A stretch of DNA of 64,000 bases from Mesorhizobium sp. WSM4306 (GCF_007003975.1 NZ_VFTC01000009.1:1-64000), one strand, 5' to 3'. Numbered from the stretch's first letter, positions 40,721 to 49,805 are shown. The notes: generated by a model from the sequence alone, not told the origin. Numbers and translations are program-made.

Positions 40721-41731
40721 TTGGCCGCGAGAAAGAGAGCCGCCAACCGCTATTACAGCGGCCCGCCCAGCGACCATTTCGACGGTACTCTGTTCTTCAA
40801 CCCCGACGGCCAGATGCCCGGCCGCTTCACCGATCTGCTCAAATGGCAGTTGAGCGGCGAGCGTTCGAAATGGCCGCCGGCCAATCCGAGCCCGTTTGAG
40901 CCGGCAGAGCCGGCGGCGCGCATCGACGGAAGCGGGCTGCGCCTGACCATGGTCGGCCATTCCACGCTGCTGATCCAGACCGCCGGCCTCAACATCCTGA
41001 CCGACCCGGTTTGGTCGCCGCGCGTCTCGCCGCTCTCCTTTGCCGGCCCTAGGCGCGTCAATGCGCCAGGCATCGCCTTTTCCGAATTGCCGCCGATCGA
41101 CCTGGTGCTGGTCAGCCACAACCATTACGACCATCTCGACCTCGCCACGCTCAAGCGGCTGAAGGCTAGGCACGATCCGCAGGTGCTGACGCCGCTTGGC
41201 AATGACGCGATCATCGAAGCCACCGTACCCGGCATGCGGCTGACCGCGCATGACTGGGGCGAGCGGGTCGAGATTACCAAGGACATCGCCGTCCATGTCG
41301 AGCCGGTGCACCATTGGTCGGCGCGCGGCGCACGCGACCGGCGCATGGCATTGTGGGCCGGCTTCGTGGTCGAAACCCCCGCCGGAAAGATCTATTTCGC
41401 CGGCGACACCGGCTTCCATGGCGGCGCCAACTACCGGCTGATGGCTGAAAAGCATGGCGGCTTTCGCCTTGCCATCCTGCCCATCGGCGCCTACGAGCCG
41501 CGCTGGTTCATGGCGCCGCAGCACCAAAATCCGGAGGAGGCGGTGCAAGGCATGAAGCTCAGCAACGCGGCTCACGCCGCAGGCTGCCACTGGGGGACGT
41601 TCCGGCTCACCGACGAACCGATCGACGAGCCGGCGCAAAAACTTGGCCAGGCGCTGGAGGCCGAAGGCCTGCCGCAGGATCGATTCCGCGCCTTGCGGCC
41701 GGGCGAGATCTGGGACGTTCCGGACGCCTAG
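40721..41731 (+). CDS. MBL-fold metallo-hydrolase (NAPE-PLD/UlaG-like)
   Basis: A 336-residue zinc hydrolase. The start is a TTG, with GGAG eleven bases upstream; the family usually begins near YYSGPPSDHFDGTLFFNP, which this start includes. The metal-binding HxHxDH is SHNHYDHLD near residue 130. Further ligands are in PVHHWSARG and FAGDTGFHGG. In this family the substrate is a phosphoester or lactone; the true one is not known. Confidence 0.85.
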   Translation: MAARKRAANRYYSGPPSDHFDGTLFFNPDGQMPGRFTDLLKWQLSGERSKWPPANPSPFEPAEPAARIDGSGLRLTMVGHSTLLIQTAGLNILTDPVWSPRVSPLSFAGPRRVNAPGIAFSELPPIDLVLVSHNHYDHLDLATLKRLKARHDPQVLTPLGNDAIIEATVPGMRLTAHDWGERVEITKDIAVHVEPVHHWSARGARDRRMALWAGFVVETPAGKIYFAGDTGFHGGANYRLMAEKHGGFRLAILPIGAYEPRWFMAPQHQNPEEAVQGMKLSNAAHAAGCHWGTFRLTDEPIDEPAQKLGQALEAEGLPQDRFRALRPGEIWDVPDA

Positions 41732-41794
41732 CCAAGGAACCCTACGGGGCGAAACGCGTTGTTTGCTCAACGCAATTTGGCCGGGAGCCTTTCC

Positions 41795-41956
41795 ATGATC
41801 AAATGGATCATCATTCTTCTGATTGTCGCCGCTGCCGCGAGCCTGCTTGGCATGCCGGCGCTGGCGGGGGCCGCAGCCACCGGTGCGCGCGTGCTTATCG
41901 GCATCGTTCTCGTCATATTCCTGCTGTTCGTGCTCGGCGTCTTTGCGGTAACCTAG
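41795..41956 (+). CDS. DUF1328 small membrane protein
   Basis: A 53-residue protein with two hydrophobic helices (WIIILLIVAAAASLLGM and GARVLIGIVLVIFLLFVLG) and almost no loops, matching DUF1328 (E. coli YtjA). The start at MIKWIIILL was chosen because the family begins there; a longer frame reaches upstream. Its role is unknown. It precedes dapF by about 70 bases and a small palindrome. Confidence 0.85.
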   Translation: MIKWIIILLIVAAAASLLGMPALAGAAATGARVLIGIVLVIFLLFVLGVFAVT

Positions 41957-41970
41957 ACGCAGCCCACACT

Positions 41971-42022
41971 GGTAATTCCTGCCCGTTTCCGCCATATAGC
42001 GGCAAAACGGACAGGAATTACC
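41971..42022. repeat. Small palindrome before dapF
   Basis: GGTAATTCCTG and CAGGAATTACC enclose the complementary blocks CCGTTT / AAACGG. The same kind is at 29021 and 46940. It lies in the leader of dapF. Confidence 0.6.
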
Positions 42023-42029
42023 GAACGCC

Positions 42030-42914
42030 ATGGCAGGCACGGCCCCCTTCGCCAAGATGAACGGCATCGGCAACGAGATCATCGTTGCCGACATGCGTGG
42101 TCGTGCCGACAAGGTCACGGCAGCGTCGGCTGTCGCGCTCAACGCCGATGCGACGACCAGGTTCGACCAGATCATGGCGATCCATGATTCGCGCACACCT
42201 GGTACTGCCTATTACATCGACATATTGAATTCCGACGGCTCGGGCGCGCAGGCCTGCGGAAACGGCATGCGTTGCGTCGTCCAGGCGCTGGCTGCCGAAA
42301 CCGGCCAGAAGACTTTCACCTTCGAGACCCGCGCCGGCATCCTCAACGCCGTCGAGCATGCCGACGGCACGATCTCGGTCGACATGGGAACGCCGCGCTT
42401 CGGCTGGCAGGATATTCCGCTGGCCGAAGAATTTCGCGACACCCGCATGATCGAACTGCAGATCGGCCCGATCGACGCGCCGGTGCTGCATTCGCCTTCG
42501 GCTCTCTCGATGGGCAACCCGCACGCCATCTTCTGGGTCGACAACGATGTCTGGTCCTATGAACTCGAGCGCTTCGGCCCGCTGCTCGAAAACCACCCGA
42601 TATTCCCCGAGCGCGCCAACATCACCATTGCCCAGGTGACGTCGCCGGAGACGATGATCATCCGCACCTGGGAGCGCGGCGCCGGCTTGACCAAGGCCTG
42701 CGGCTCGGCCGCTTGCGCCTCCGTGGTCGCCGCCGCCCGCACCCGGCGCACCGGCCGCAGCGTTACGCTGATGACGCCCGGCGGCGGCTCGCTGCATGTC
42801 GAATGGCGCGACGACGACCACGTCATCCTGACCGGCGCGGCCGAATGGGAATTTTCCGGCAGTTTCGATCCGTCGACCGGCAGCTGGGCCCGCGACACCG
42901 AAAGCGCGGCTTGA
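42030..42914 (+). CDS. dapF: Diaminopimelate epimerase
   Basis: Converts LL- to meso-diaminopimelate for peptidoglycan and lysine. The 294 residues show the family start [15 protein letters not shown] and both active-site cysteines: C76 in [13 protein letters not shown] and C224 in [12 protein letters not shown]. The stop overlaps the mtaB start (TGATG). It heads dapF-mtaB-ftsY-yciB, an arrangement known in Rhizobiales. Confidence 0.97.
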   Translation: MAGTAPFAKMNGIGNEIIVADMRGRADKVTAASAVALNADATTRFDQIMAIHDSRTPGTAYYIDILNSDGSGAQACGNGMRCVVQALAAETGQKTFTFETRAGILNAVEHADGTISVDMGTPRFGWQDIPLAEEFRDTRMIELQIGPIDAPVLHSPSALSMGNPHAIFWVDNDVWSYELERFGPLLENHPIFPERANITIAQVTSPETMIIRTWERGAGLTKACGSAACASVVAAARTRRTGRSVTLMTPGGGSLHVEWRDDDHVILTGAAEWEFSGSFDPSTGSWARDTESAA

Positions 42915-44218
42915 TGGCTAGTCTTGCCAATTCCAAAGGCATCGACGTCGTCACCTTCGGCTGCCGGCTGAACACCTATGAGTCCGAGGTGATGCGGCGT
43001 GAGGCGGAAAGTGCCGGCCTCGGCGCGCTCGCAGGCGGCGCCATCATCTTCAACACCTGCGCCGTCACTTCGGAAGCGGTGCGCCAGGCCAAGCAGTCGA
43101 TCCGCAAAGCCCGCCGCGAAAACCCGCAGGCGCGTATCATCGTCACCGGCTGCGCGGCGCAGACCCAACCGCAGAATTTCGTTGCGATGGACGAGGTCGA
43201 TCTGGTGCTCGGCAATGAGGAGAAGCTGAAGGCGAACTCCTATCGCGCACTGCCGGATTTCGGCGTCAACGACACCGAAAAGGCGCGCGTCAACGACATC
43301 TTCTCGGTGCGTGAGACGGCCGGCCATATGGTCGACGCCATCGAGGGCAGGGCACGCGCCTTCGTTCAGGTGCAAAATGGCTGCGACCATCGCTGCACCT
43401 TCTGCATCATCCCTTACGGTCGCGGCAATTCGCGCTCGGTGCCGATGGGCGCCGTGGTCGAGCAGGTCAAGCGGCTGGCCGGCAATGGCTATGCCGAGAT
43501 CGTCCTGACCGGCGTCGACATGACGTCTTTCGGCGCCGACCTGCCGGGCGCGCCGAAATTGGGCAGGCTGGTAAAGACCATCCTGAAGCAGGTGCCCGAC
43601 GTGAAGCGGCTGCGCCTGTCCTCCATCGATTCGATCGAGGCCGACGACGATCTGCTCGATGCCATCGCCACCGAACCCAGGCTGATGCCGCATCTGCATC
43701 TGTCGCTGCAATCCGGCGACGACATGATCTTGAAGCGCATGAAGCGCAGGCATTTGCGCGACCAGTCGATTCGCTTCTGCGAGGATGTGCGCAAATTGCG
43801 CCCTGGCATCGTCTTCGGCGCCGACATCATCGCCGGCTTCCCGACCGAGACCGAGGACATGTTCGAGAATTCGATAAAAATCGTCGAGGAGTGCGGGCTG
43901 ACGCATCTGCATGTCTTTCCATTCAGCCCGCGCGAAGGCACGCCCGCCGCCCGCATGCCGCAGGTCCGCCGCGAACTGGTCAAGCAGCGCGCCGCCAGGC
44001 TGCGCGCCGCCGGCGAGGCCGCGTATCGGCGTCATCTGGCATCGCTTCCCGGCACGCGCCAGTCGATCCTGGTCGAACGTGACGGTCTTGGCCGTACCGA
44101 AGGGTTTACTCTGGCCGCCATCGCCGCCGGCGCGCCGGGCGAGATTGTCGAGGCTGTCATTTCCGGCCATGACAGCGCTCGCCTCATTGCAGCACCGCTC
44201 ACTGCCCGCGCCGCCTGA
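42914..44218 (+). CDS. mtaB: tRNA t6A37 methylthiotransferase MtaB
   Basis: A radical-SAM enzyme that puts a methylthio group on the t6A base at position 37 of tRNAs reading ANN codons. The start is the ATG overlapping the dapF stop, giving 434 residues. The N-terminal UPF0004 domain begins IDVVTFGCRLNTYESEVM with its cysteines. The radical-SAM triad is in QNGCDHRCTFCIIPYGRG. The C-terminal TRAM domain follows. Other choices in the family (MiaB) differ in the motif around the third cysteine; MtaB fits better. Confidence 0.92.
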   Translation: MASLANSKGIDVVTFGCRLNTYESEVMRREAESAGLGALAGGAIIFNTCAVTSEAVRQAKQSIRKARRENPQARIIVTGCAAQTQPQNFVAMDEVDLVLGNEEKLKANSYRALPDFGVNDTEKARVNDIFSVRETAGHMVDAIEGRARAFVQVQNGCDHRCTFCIIPYGRGNSRSVPMGAVVEQVKRLAGNGYAEIVLTGVDMTSFGADLPGAPKLGRLVKTILKQVPDVKRLRLSSIDSIEADDDLLDAIATEPRLMPHLHLSLQSGDDMILKRMKRRHLRDQSIRFCEDVRKLRPGIVFGADIIAGFPTETEDMFENSIKIVEECGLTHLHVFPFSPREGTPAARMPQVRRELVKQRAARLRAAGEAAYRRHLASLPGTRQSILVERDGLGRTEGFTLAAIAAGAPGEIVEAVISGHDSARLIAAPLTARAA

Positions 44219-44230
44219 GACGATTGAAGC

Positions 44231-46207
44231 ATGGCCGGTTTTTTCAAGAAGATATTTTCGTTCGGCAAGAAGGAAGTCGTCGAGGAGCGCATCGACGAAA
44301 CCGCTCCGCTGCCGCCGATCAAATGGGACGCGCTTGAGGCGCTGAAGCCGGCGGTTGAACAAGTCGTTCCGGAATTTTTGAAGCGCGACGAGCCAGCACC
44401 AGCTCCCCACCCTCCCCTCGAGGGGGAGGGTCGCCACGAAGTGGCGGGGAGGGGTGACAGCGCCGACGCCGGCGCCAGTCACCCCCACCCCCAAGCTTCG
44501 CTTGGGACCTCCCCCATCGAGGGGGAGGTAGAGCCTGCGCCCGAAGAACCGAAGCCCGAACCAGCACCGACCATTCCGCCAGCACCGGAGCCGGTCGTCC
44601 CCTCCGAGCCTGAACCGCTGCCGGAGCCTGTGCCGGAGGAAGAGCCGCAACGGGAACCTGAGCCCGAGCCGCTGGAGCCTGAGGAGGTTCCTGCGTCGCC
44701 CGCCGCTCCGGAGCCCGAACCGCAGCCGCAAGAGGTGCCGCCGGCACCGGCCGAGCCGGAGATCGAACCGTCGCGCCCGGAAAGGCTGCCTGAGCCAGCG
44801 CCTGTCGAGGTGCCGACACCGGCCGAGCTTCCCGCCGAAGCGCCCCCGATCGAGGTGCCGCCACCGGCCCCGTCTCCTGCGCAGCCGATCTCAGAAGCCA
44901 GCGCCGCCCCTCATCCGCCTGCCGGCACCTTCTCCCCGTATAGGGACGGGGAGAAGGAAGAAGCTCCTGCGCCAGCGCCTTACCCTCCCCTCGATGGGGA
45001 GGGTCGACGCGAAGCGGCGGGGTGGGGTGATGGCGCTGACGTTCATGCCAGTCACCCCCACCCCCGAGCTGCGCTCGGGACCTCCCCCATCGAGGGGGAG
45101 GTAAAGCGCACGCAGCCCGAAGCTGCACCCACGTCGGTCGAAGCACGGCCCGTCATTACCGAGGTCGCGCCCAAACCAGTGCCAGCCCCGCAACCTTCGC
45201 CAGAGCCCAAACCCGCTCCCGGCAAGGTGACCGTCACCAAGAAGGTCGAGCAGAAGGCTGAGCCGGTCAAAGCGCCGGAACCGACGCCGCGGCGCTCCTG
45301 GTTCCAGCGCATGCGGGACGGGCTGGCGCGGTCGTCGCGCGAACTCACCGGCAACATTGCCGGCGTCTTCACCAAGCGCAAGCTGGATGAGGAAACGCTG
45401 CAGGACCTTGAGGACGTGCTGATCCGCGCCGATCTCGGCCTGGAGACCGCGCTGCGCGTCACCGATGCGCTGGCCTCGAGCCGCTACGGCAAGGATGTCT
45501 CCGATGGGGAAGTGCGCGCCGTGATGGCGGCCGAGGTGGAGAAGGTGCTGACCCATGTCGCCATGCCGCTGGAGCTCGACCTCTCGCACAAGCCGCATGT
45601 CATCCTGGTCGTCGGCGTCAACGGCACCGGCAAGACCACGACCATCGGCAAGCTGGCGGCAAAACTGACCGATGGCGGCTTATCGGTGATGCTCGCCGCC
45701 GGCGATACCTTTCGCGCTGCAGCCATCGAGCAATTGAAGATATGGGGTGAGCGGACGAAATCGCCAGTCATCGCCTCCAAGATCGGCGCCGATGCCGCCG
45801 GCCTCGCCTACGACGCCTTCGAGAAGGCCAAAGAGGCTGGCTCCGACGTGCTGATCATCGACACCGCCGGCCGGCTGCAGAACAAGACCGAGTTGATGGC
45901 CGAACTGGAAAAGATCGTTCGCGTGCTGGGCAAGCTCGATCCGGAGGCACCGCACACCGTGCTGCAGACGGTCGACGCCACCACCGGCCAGAATGCGCTC
46001 AACCAGGTTGAGATCTTCCGCAATGTCGCCGGCGTCAACGGCCTGGTGATGACCAAGTTGGACGGCACGGCGCGCGGCGGTATTCTGGTGGCGATCGCGG
46101 CAAAGCACAAATTGCCGGTCTATTTCATCGGCGTCGGCGAACAGGTCGACGACCTCGAACCTTTCTCAGCCAGCGAATTCGCCAGGGCGATCGCGGGCGT
46201 AGCGTAA
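44231..46207 (+). CDS. ftsY: Signal recognition particle receptor FtsY
   Basis: The membrane receptor for SRP, partner of Ffh. The 658 residues are long for the family because of the acidic, Pro- and Glu-rich A region (about 55-350). That region contains three palindromic-repeat insertions read in frame: residues 60-100 and 251-291, each 41 codons, and a half copy at 227-244. The N domain starts near 355 (SWFQRMRDGLARSS), and the G domain holds GVNGTGKTT (462-470), DTAGR (544-548) and TKLDGTARGG (608 on). The NG part is intact. It follows mtaB by 12 bases. Confidence 0.96.
   Translation: MAGFFKKIFSFGKKEVVEERIDETAPLPPIKWDALEALKPAVEQVVPEFLKRDEPAPAPHPPLEGEGRHEVAGRGDSADAGASHPHPQASLGTSPIEGEVEPAPEEPKPEPAPTIPPAPEPVVPSEPEPLPEPVPEEEPQREPEPEPLEPEEVPASPAAPEPEPQPQEVPPAPAEPEIEPSRPERLPEPAPVEVPTPAELPAEAPPIEVPPPAPSPAQPISEASAAPHPPAGTFSPYRDGEKEEAPAPAPYPPLDGEGRREAAGWGDGADVHASHPHPRAALGTSPIEGEVKRTQPEAAPTSVEARPVITEVAPKPVPAPQPSPEPKPAPGKVTVTKKVEQKAEPVKAPEPTPRRSWFQRMRDGLARSSRELTGNIAGVFTKRKLDEETLQDLEDVLIRADLGLETALRVTDALASSRYGKDVSDGEVRAVMAAEVEKVLTHVAMPLELDLSHKPHVILVVGVNGTGKTTTIGKLAAKLTDGGLSVMLAAGDTFRAAAIEQLKIWGERTKSPVIASKIGADAAGLAYDAFEKAKEAGSDVLIIDTAGRLQNKTELMAELEKIVRVLGKLDPEAPHTVLQTVDATTGQNALNQVEIFRNVAGVNGLVMTKLDGTARGGILVAIAAKHKLPVYFIGVGEQVDDLEPFSASEFARAIAGVA
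44408..44530. repeat. C-type palindromic element inside ftsY, copy 1
   Basis: The left arm has hairpin CTCCCCTCGAGGGGGAG, then CGCCACGAAGTGGCG, then GGGGAGGGGTG; the right arm is its inverse with CCAAGCTTCGCTTGG as second hairpin. The second hairpins differ in sequence but both stay self-complementary. At 123 bases it is 41 codons (H60 to V100 of FtsY), so it keeps the frame. Confidence 0.85.
44909..44962. repeat. A-type half element inside ftsY
   Basis: The sequence CACCTTCTCCCCGTATAGGGACGGGGAGAAGG is a hairpin preceded by CCTCATCCGCCTGCCGG, like the A-type arms elsewhere. It is translated as PHPPAGTFSPYRDGEKEE (FtsY 227-244). Confidence 0.65.
44981..45103. repeat. C-type palindromic element inside ftsY, copy 2
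   Basis: Again 123 bases and 41 codons (Y251 to V291), in the same frame as copy 1. The encoded peptides share PPLxGEGRxEx and SHPHPxAxLGTSPIEGEV. The hairpins are CTCCCCTCGATGGGGAG and the inverse pair around the second hairpins CGACGCGAAGCGGCG and CCCGAGCTGCGCTCGGG. Confidence 0.85.
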
Positions 46208-46210
46208 CAG

Positions 46211-46254
46211 GCAATGATCCCGAAGAGCTGACGGCTTTTTGGACAAGATCATGC
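46211..46254. repeat. Small palindrome before yciB
   Basis: A degenerate copy of the element at 9246: GCAATGATCCCGAA on the left and AAGATCATGC on the right, with a related GGCTTTTTGG in the middle. It lies between ftsY and yciB. Confidence 0.55.
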
Positions 46255-46268
46255 GTCAGAAGGAAGTC

Positions 46269-46940
46269 ATGAACCCTCCCATCCTCGAACGCGACCCGTC
46301 CGACCCGCAAAAGAAGAAGGAAAGCGTCAATCCGCTGCTCAAGCTGGTGCTGGAACTCGGGCCGCTGATGGTGTTCTTCTTCGCCAATGCGCGCGGCGCC
46401 TGGCTGGTCGAGAAATTCCCGGTCCTGGCCGAGTTCGGCGGGCCGATCTTCGTCGCCACCGGCCTGTTCATGGCCGCGACCGCAATCGCGCTGATCGCCT
46501 CCTGGCTGCTGATGCGCACCTTGCCGATCATGCCGATGGTTTCGGGCGTCGTCGTCTTCATCTTCGGCGCATTGACGCTCTATCTGCAGGACGACGTCTT
46601 CATCAAGATGAAGCCGACCATCGTCAACACGCTGTTCGGTGGCGTGCTGCTCGGCGGCCTGTATTTCGGCCGCTCGCTGCTTGGCTATGTCTTCGATTCG
46701 GCCTTTCGCCTCGATGCCGAAGGCTGGCGCAAGCTGACCTTCCGCTGGGGCCTGTTCTTCCTGTTCCTGGCTCTTGCCAATGAAGTGGTGTGGCGGAATT
46801 TTTCGACCGACTTCTGGGTTACCTTCAAGGTCTGGGGCATCATGCCGATCACGCTGCTGTTCACCTTCAGCCAGATGCCGCTGATCCTGCGCCATTCGCT
46901 GGATGACAAGACCGAGAATGCGGAGAAAGCTGGCAAATAG
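46269..46940 (+). CDS. yciB: Inner membrane septation protein A family (YciB/IspA)
   Basis: A 223-residue inner-membrane protein with five to six helices, from the YciB/septation-protein-A group that affects cell-envelope and division proteins. Family marks are [20 protein letters not shown] at the start and [20 protein letters not shown] near the end. The start MNPPILERD has AAGGAAG upstream; longer frames run into a repeat. It follows ftsY by about 60 bases. Confidence 0.9.
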   Translation: MNPPILERDPSDPQKKKESVNPLLKLVLELGPLMVFFFANARGAWLVEKFPVLAEFGGPIFVATGLFMAATAIALIASWLLMRTLPIMPMVSGVVVFIFGALTLYLQDDVFIKMKPTIVNTLFGGVLLGGLYFGRSLLGYVFDSAFRLDAEGWRKLTFRWGLFFLFLALANEVVWRNFSTDFWVTFKVWGIMPITLLFTFSQMPLILRHSLDDKTENAEKAGK

Positions 46941-47011
46941 CGCAATTCCAGGAAAAGTGTGTAGCGGTTTTCCCGGGAAAAGCGCGTAGCGCTTTCCCTT
47001 GGGAATTGCGC
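46940..47011. repeat. Palindrome after yciB
   Basis: GCGCAATTCC and GGAATTGCGC enclose an internal palindrome CGGTTTTCCCGGGAAAAGCG, with further GAAAAGTGTGTAGCG / GCGCTTTCCC complementarity. It begins at the yciB stop and ends 20 bases before the next start, so it may be a terminator. Confidence 0.6.
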
Positions 47012-47031
47012 TGGAATTGGAGGAGACGGCT

Positions 47032-47652
47032 ATGGAATTCGTCACCACGCGCGACGAGCTGAGGACGATCTACAAGACGCCGCGGCCGACCGACGCCTCG
47101 ATGCGCAAGGAACTCAAGGCGCTCGACGGCCACTGCCGCTCCTTCATCGGCAAGAGCCCCTTCGTGCTGATCGGTTCTTCCGATAACGCCGGCAATGCCG
47201 ACGTGACGCCGAAAGGCGATAAACCAGGCTTCGCCCTTGTCCTCGACGACAAGACCATCGCCATCCCCGACCGACCCGGCAATAACCGGCTCGACACGTT
47301 GGAAAACATCCTGCTCAACCCTTCGGTTGGGCTGCTGTTCCTCATCCCCGGCATGAACGAGACGCTGCGCATCAATGGCGACGCCCGCATCACCGTCGAT
47401 GCAGGCTTGCGCGAGCGTCTCGCCGTCGACGGCAAGCAACCGCAAAGCGTCGTCGTGGTGAGCGTCAAGGCCGCCTACATGCATTGCGCCAAGGCCTTCA
47501 TGCGTTCGCAATTGTGGAAGCCGGACAGCTGGTATGATCGCGCGACATTGCCGACGCTTGGCCAGATTCTATCCGACCAGATGACGCTTTCCGAAACTGC
47601 CGGCGAGTTCGACCGCTCGCTCGACGAGGCCTACCGCCAGACCATGTGGTAG
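47032..47652 (+). CDS. Pyridoxamine 5'-phosphate oxidase family protein
   Basis: A 206-residue flavin-binding protein of the PPOX split-barrel fold. The start MEFVTTRDELRTIY has GGAGGAG upstream. SPFVLIGSSDNAGNADVTPKG-type beta strands and the segment IPDRPGNNRLDTLENILLNP are the typical FMN-contact region of the MSMEG_1061/DUF2470-related subfamily. The C-terminal YMHCAKAFMRSQLWKPDSW is also seen in this subfamily. The substrate is unknown. Confidence 0.85.
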   Translation: MEFVTTRDELRTIYKTPRPTDASMRKELKALDGHCRSFIGKSPFVLIGSSDNAGNADVTPKGDKPGFALVLDDKTIAIPDRPGNNRLDTLENILLNPSVGLLFLIPGMNETLRINGDARITVDAGLRERLAVDGKQPQSVVVVSVKAAYMHCAKAFMRSQLWKPDSWYDRATLPTLGQILSDQMTLSETAGEFDRSLDEAYRQTMW

Positions 47653-47685
47653 AGTGGAGCACGATTCGCCCACCCCGGTTTCCCC

Positions 47686-48219
47686 TTGATCGAGCTCCTC
47701 GCCGTTTCCGGCAGCCTGCGCGCCGCCTCGACCAATTCCGCGCTGCTCGCAGCGCTGGCCGCGAACGCGCCTTCGGATTGCCGGGTAACCATCTATGACG
47801 GGCTCGGCCTGCTGCCGATCTTCAATCCCGACGACGAAGGCGAGCGCACGCCGGCCGAAGCCACGCGACTGATCGATGCCGTCACCCGCGCCGACGGCAT
47901 CATCGTTTCCTGCCCCGAATATGCGCATGGCGTGCCGGGCGGCATGAAGAACGCCCTCGACTGGCTGGTCTCGCGCGACGCCGCCGTCGGCAAGCCGGCC
48001 ATGCTGGCCCACGCCTCCGCGCGCTCGCTCTACGCCCGCGCCGCGCTGGCCGAGATCATGCGGACGATGTCGTTTGCGCTCTGCGAGGACGCGGTGTTGG
48101 AGATCGCCTTGCTGGGCAAGAAACCGCCGGAGATGGAAGCCATTCTGGCGGAGCCAACGAATGTGCTGGCGATGCGGGAAGCTGTGCAGGCCTTTGCGGG
48201 TTTTATACGCGGGCAGTGA
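47686..48219 (+). CDS. NADPH-dependent FMN reductase
   Basis: A 177-residue flavodoxin-fold reductase, start TTG. The phosphate-binding motif is VSGSLRAASTNSALL and the signature ADGIIVSCPEYAHGVPGGMKNALDWL is intact. Such enzymes reduce FMN, azo dyes or quinones with NADPH. It follows the PPOX gene by 33 bases on the same strand. Confidence 0.88.
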   Translation: MIELLAVSGSLRAASTNSALLAALAANAPSDCRVTIYDGLGLLPIFNPDDEGERTPAEATRLIDAVTRADGIIVSCPEYAHGVPGGMKNALDWLVSRDAAVGKPAMLAHASARSLYARAALAEIMRTMSFALCEDAVLEIALLGKKPPEMEAILAEPTNVLAMREAVQAFAGFIRGQ

Positions 48220-48224
48220 GCGTC

Positions 48225-48431
48225 CTACCTCTTCCGCAGCGTCTCGACATCGGTCTTGCCGACATACCAATCGCGCGCGTTGACCTCTTCGAACACCACC
48301 CAGACGTCGTCATTGCCGAGCCCGGTTGCGTCCATGATGGCCGCCGTTACCTTTCTAGCGATGTCAGCCTTCTTGCCCGCCGGATCGGCGGCGATCACTT
48401 CCTTGACGATGCGGATGTTGACGAATGGCAT
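48225..48431 (-). CDS. 4-oxalocrotonate tautomerase family protein
   Basis: A 68-residue tautomerase. The start MPFVNIRIVKEVIAADP leaves Pro1 as the catalytic base after Met removal. ADIARKVTAAIMDATGLGNDDVWVVFEEV is the conserved helix and strand, and the arginine near position 11 is retained as R7. It converges with the FMN reductase with a gap of five bases. The upstream 160 bases to the gluconolactonase-like gene hold no recognised gene. Confidence 0.88.
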   Translation of the reverse strand: MPFVNIRIVKEVIAADPAGKKADIARKVTAAIMDATGLGNDDVWVVFEEVNARDWYVGKTDVETLRKR

Positions 48432-48596
48432 GACGTCCTCCCCTTGAATTGTGCCTGATATCGCCACTGGCAGACGGCTTCGAAATCCGCTCCGGCGAAC
48501 CACTTGGCGGCGGTTCCGGCAGCCGCGGCGCAACCGGCGTCGCGGGCATGCGCAGGAGCGCCATCAAGGGCCGCCAGAGAAGCGTTTCCAGCAGCC

Positions 48597-49517
48597 TCAA
48601 TAGGTCTTGGCCCCGTTCACCATCAGCCGCACCATGTAGAGCGACGTCGTGCCGGCGATGTAGAGGCAGTTCAGCTTGTTGCCGCCGAACACGCAATTGG
48701 CGACGACTTCCGGCACCTTGACCTTGCCGATCAGCGTGCCGTCGGGATCGTAACAATGGATGCCGTCGGCGGCACTGGTCCAGATGCGGCCGGCCTCGTC
48801 GAGCCGGAAACCGTCGAACAGGCCCGCCGTACAGTCGGCAAACACCTTTCCGCCCGACACTTTCTTGCCGCCCTTGCCGATGTTGAAGACCCGCATATGC
48901 GCCGGGTTTTGTGAGCCATGGGTGCGGCCGGTGTCGACGACATAGAGCTGGCTTTCATCGAGCGAGAAGGCAAGCCCGTTCGGCCTGACCATGTCGGTGA
49001 TGACAGCCTCGACCTCACCGCTGCCGGGATCGACCCGGTAGACGTAGCAGGCGCCGATTTCGCTCTCGGCCTTGTCGCCCTCATAGTCGGTGTCGATGCC
49101 GTAGCTCGGATCGGTGAACCAGATCGAGCCGTCGGAGCGCACCACGACGTCGTTGGGCGAATTCAGACGCTTGCCTTTCCATTTGGCCGCGATGGTGGTG
49201 ATCGAGCCGTCATACTCGGTGCGGCTGACGCGGCGGCCGGAATGCTCGCACGTCACCAGCCGGCCCTGGCGGTCGACGGTGTTGCCGTTGGAATTGCCGG
49301 AGGGCTGACGGAACACGCTGACATTACCGTCAGTCTCGTCATAGCGCAGCATGCGGTTGTTGGGGATGTCGGACCAGACAACATAGCGGCCGGCGGCGAA
49401 CCAGGCCGGCCCTTCCGCCCACTGACAGCCGGTGAACAGTTTTTCCACCTGGGCGTTGCCATTGAACAGCCGCGCGAAACGCGGATCGAGAATTTCGTAA
49501 TAATCTGCAGTCGCCAT
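48597..49517 (-). CDS. SMP-30/gluconolactonase/LRE family protein
   Basis: A 306-residue six-bladed propeller hydrolase. The start MATADYYEILDPRFARL has GGAGG upstream. Marks are EGPAWFAAGRYVVWSDIPNN (blade 1, metal glutamate), NSPNDVVVRSDGSIWFTDPSYG (metal asparagine), and RPNGLAFSLDESQLYVVDTG with another ligand. Members open gluconolactone or related sugar lactones. It is a single gene. Confidence 0.92.
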   Translation of the reverse strand: MATADYYEILDPRFARLFNGNAQVEKLFTGCQWAEGPAWFAAGRYVVWSDIPNNRMLRYDETDGNVSVFRQPSGNSNGNTVDRQGRLVTCEHSGRRVSRTEYDGSITTIAAKWKGKRLNSPNDVVVRSDGSIWFTDPSYGIDTDYEGDKAESEIGACYVYRVDPGSGEVEAVITDMVRPNGLAFSLDESQLYVVDTGRTHGSQNPAHMRVFNIGKGGKKVSGGKVFADCTAGLFDGFRLDEAGRIWTSAADGIHCYDPDGTLIGKVKVPEVVANCVFGGNKLNCLYIAGTTSLYMVRLMVNGAKTY

Positions 49518-49692
49518 GCTTTTCCTCCGGGCATCACGCAACGTGCGGATCAAGCCAGCCTGTGAACGAGAAGGCAAGACGGCGCATGAGCAATTTGTAA
49601 GACAAAAGGCGCACGCCCAGTGTTGGCCCGGAAACGTGTTCGGCCGTGCATGGTGCTGTTAGCGCTGCATTAACCGGCTATGCGTCCTGCGC

Positions 49693-49732
49693 AATGGTGC
49701 ATTGCAACATCTTCTTTTTGCAACGCACCATT
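49693..49732. promoter_or_regulatory. Inverted repeat before the DUF1127 gene
   Basis: AATGGTGCATTGCAA at 49693-49707 and TTGCAACGCACCATT at 49718-49732 are inverted with one mismatch, ten bases apart, about 75 bases before the start. It is either an operator or a stem-loop. No matching known site is claimed. Confidence 0.45.
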
Positions 49733-49805
49733 CCTATGTCATGCTGCGTACAGTCAAGGGAGGAACAAATTCGCCGCTGATATGCGGCACGAAAGGACCC
49801 TTGCT

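Noticed and set aside
44231..46207. Suspicion that the repeats make ftsY a pseudogene
   Set aside because: The frame is unbroken, both full copies are exactly 41 codons, and all G-domain motifs of FtsY are intact.
48432..48596. Possible extra gene between the tautomerase and gluconolactonase-like genes
   Set aside because: Open frames here are arginine- and serine-rich shadows without a start signal.
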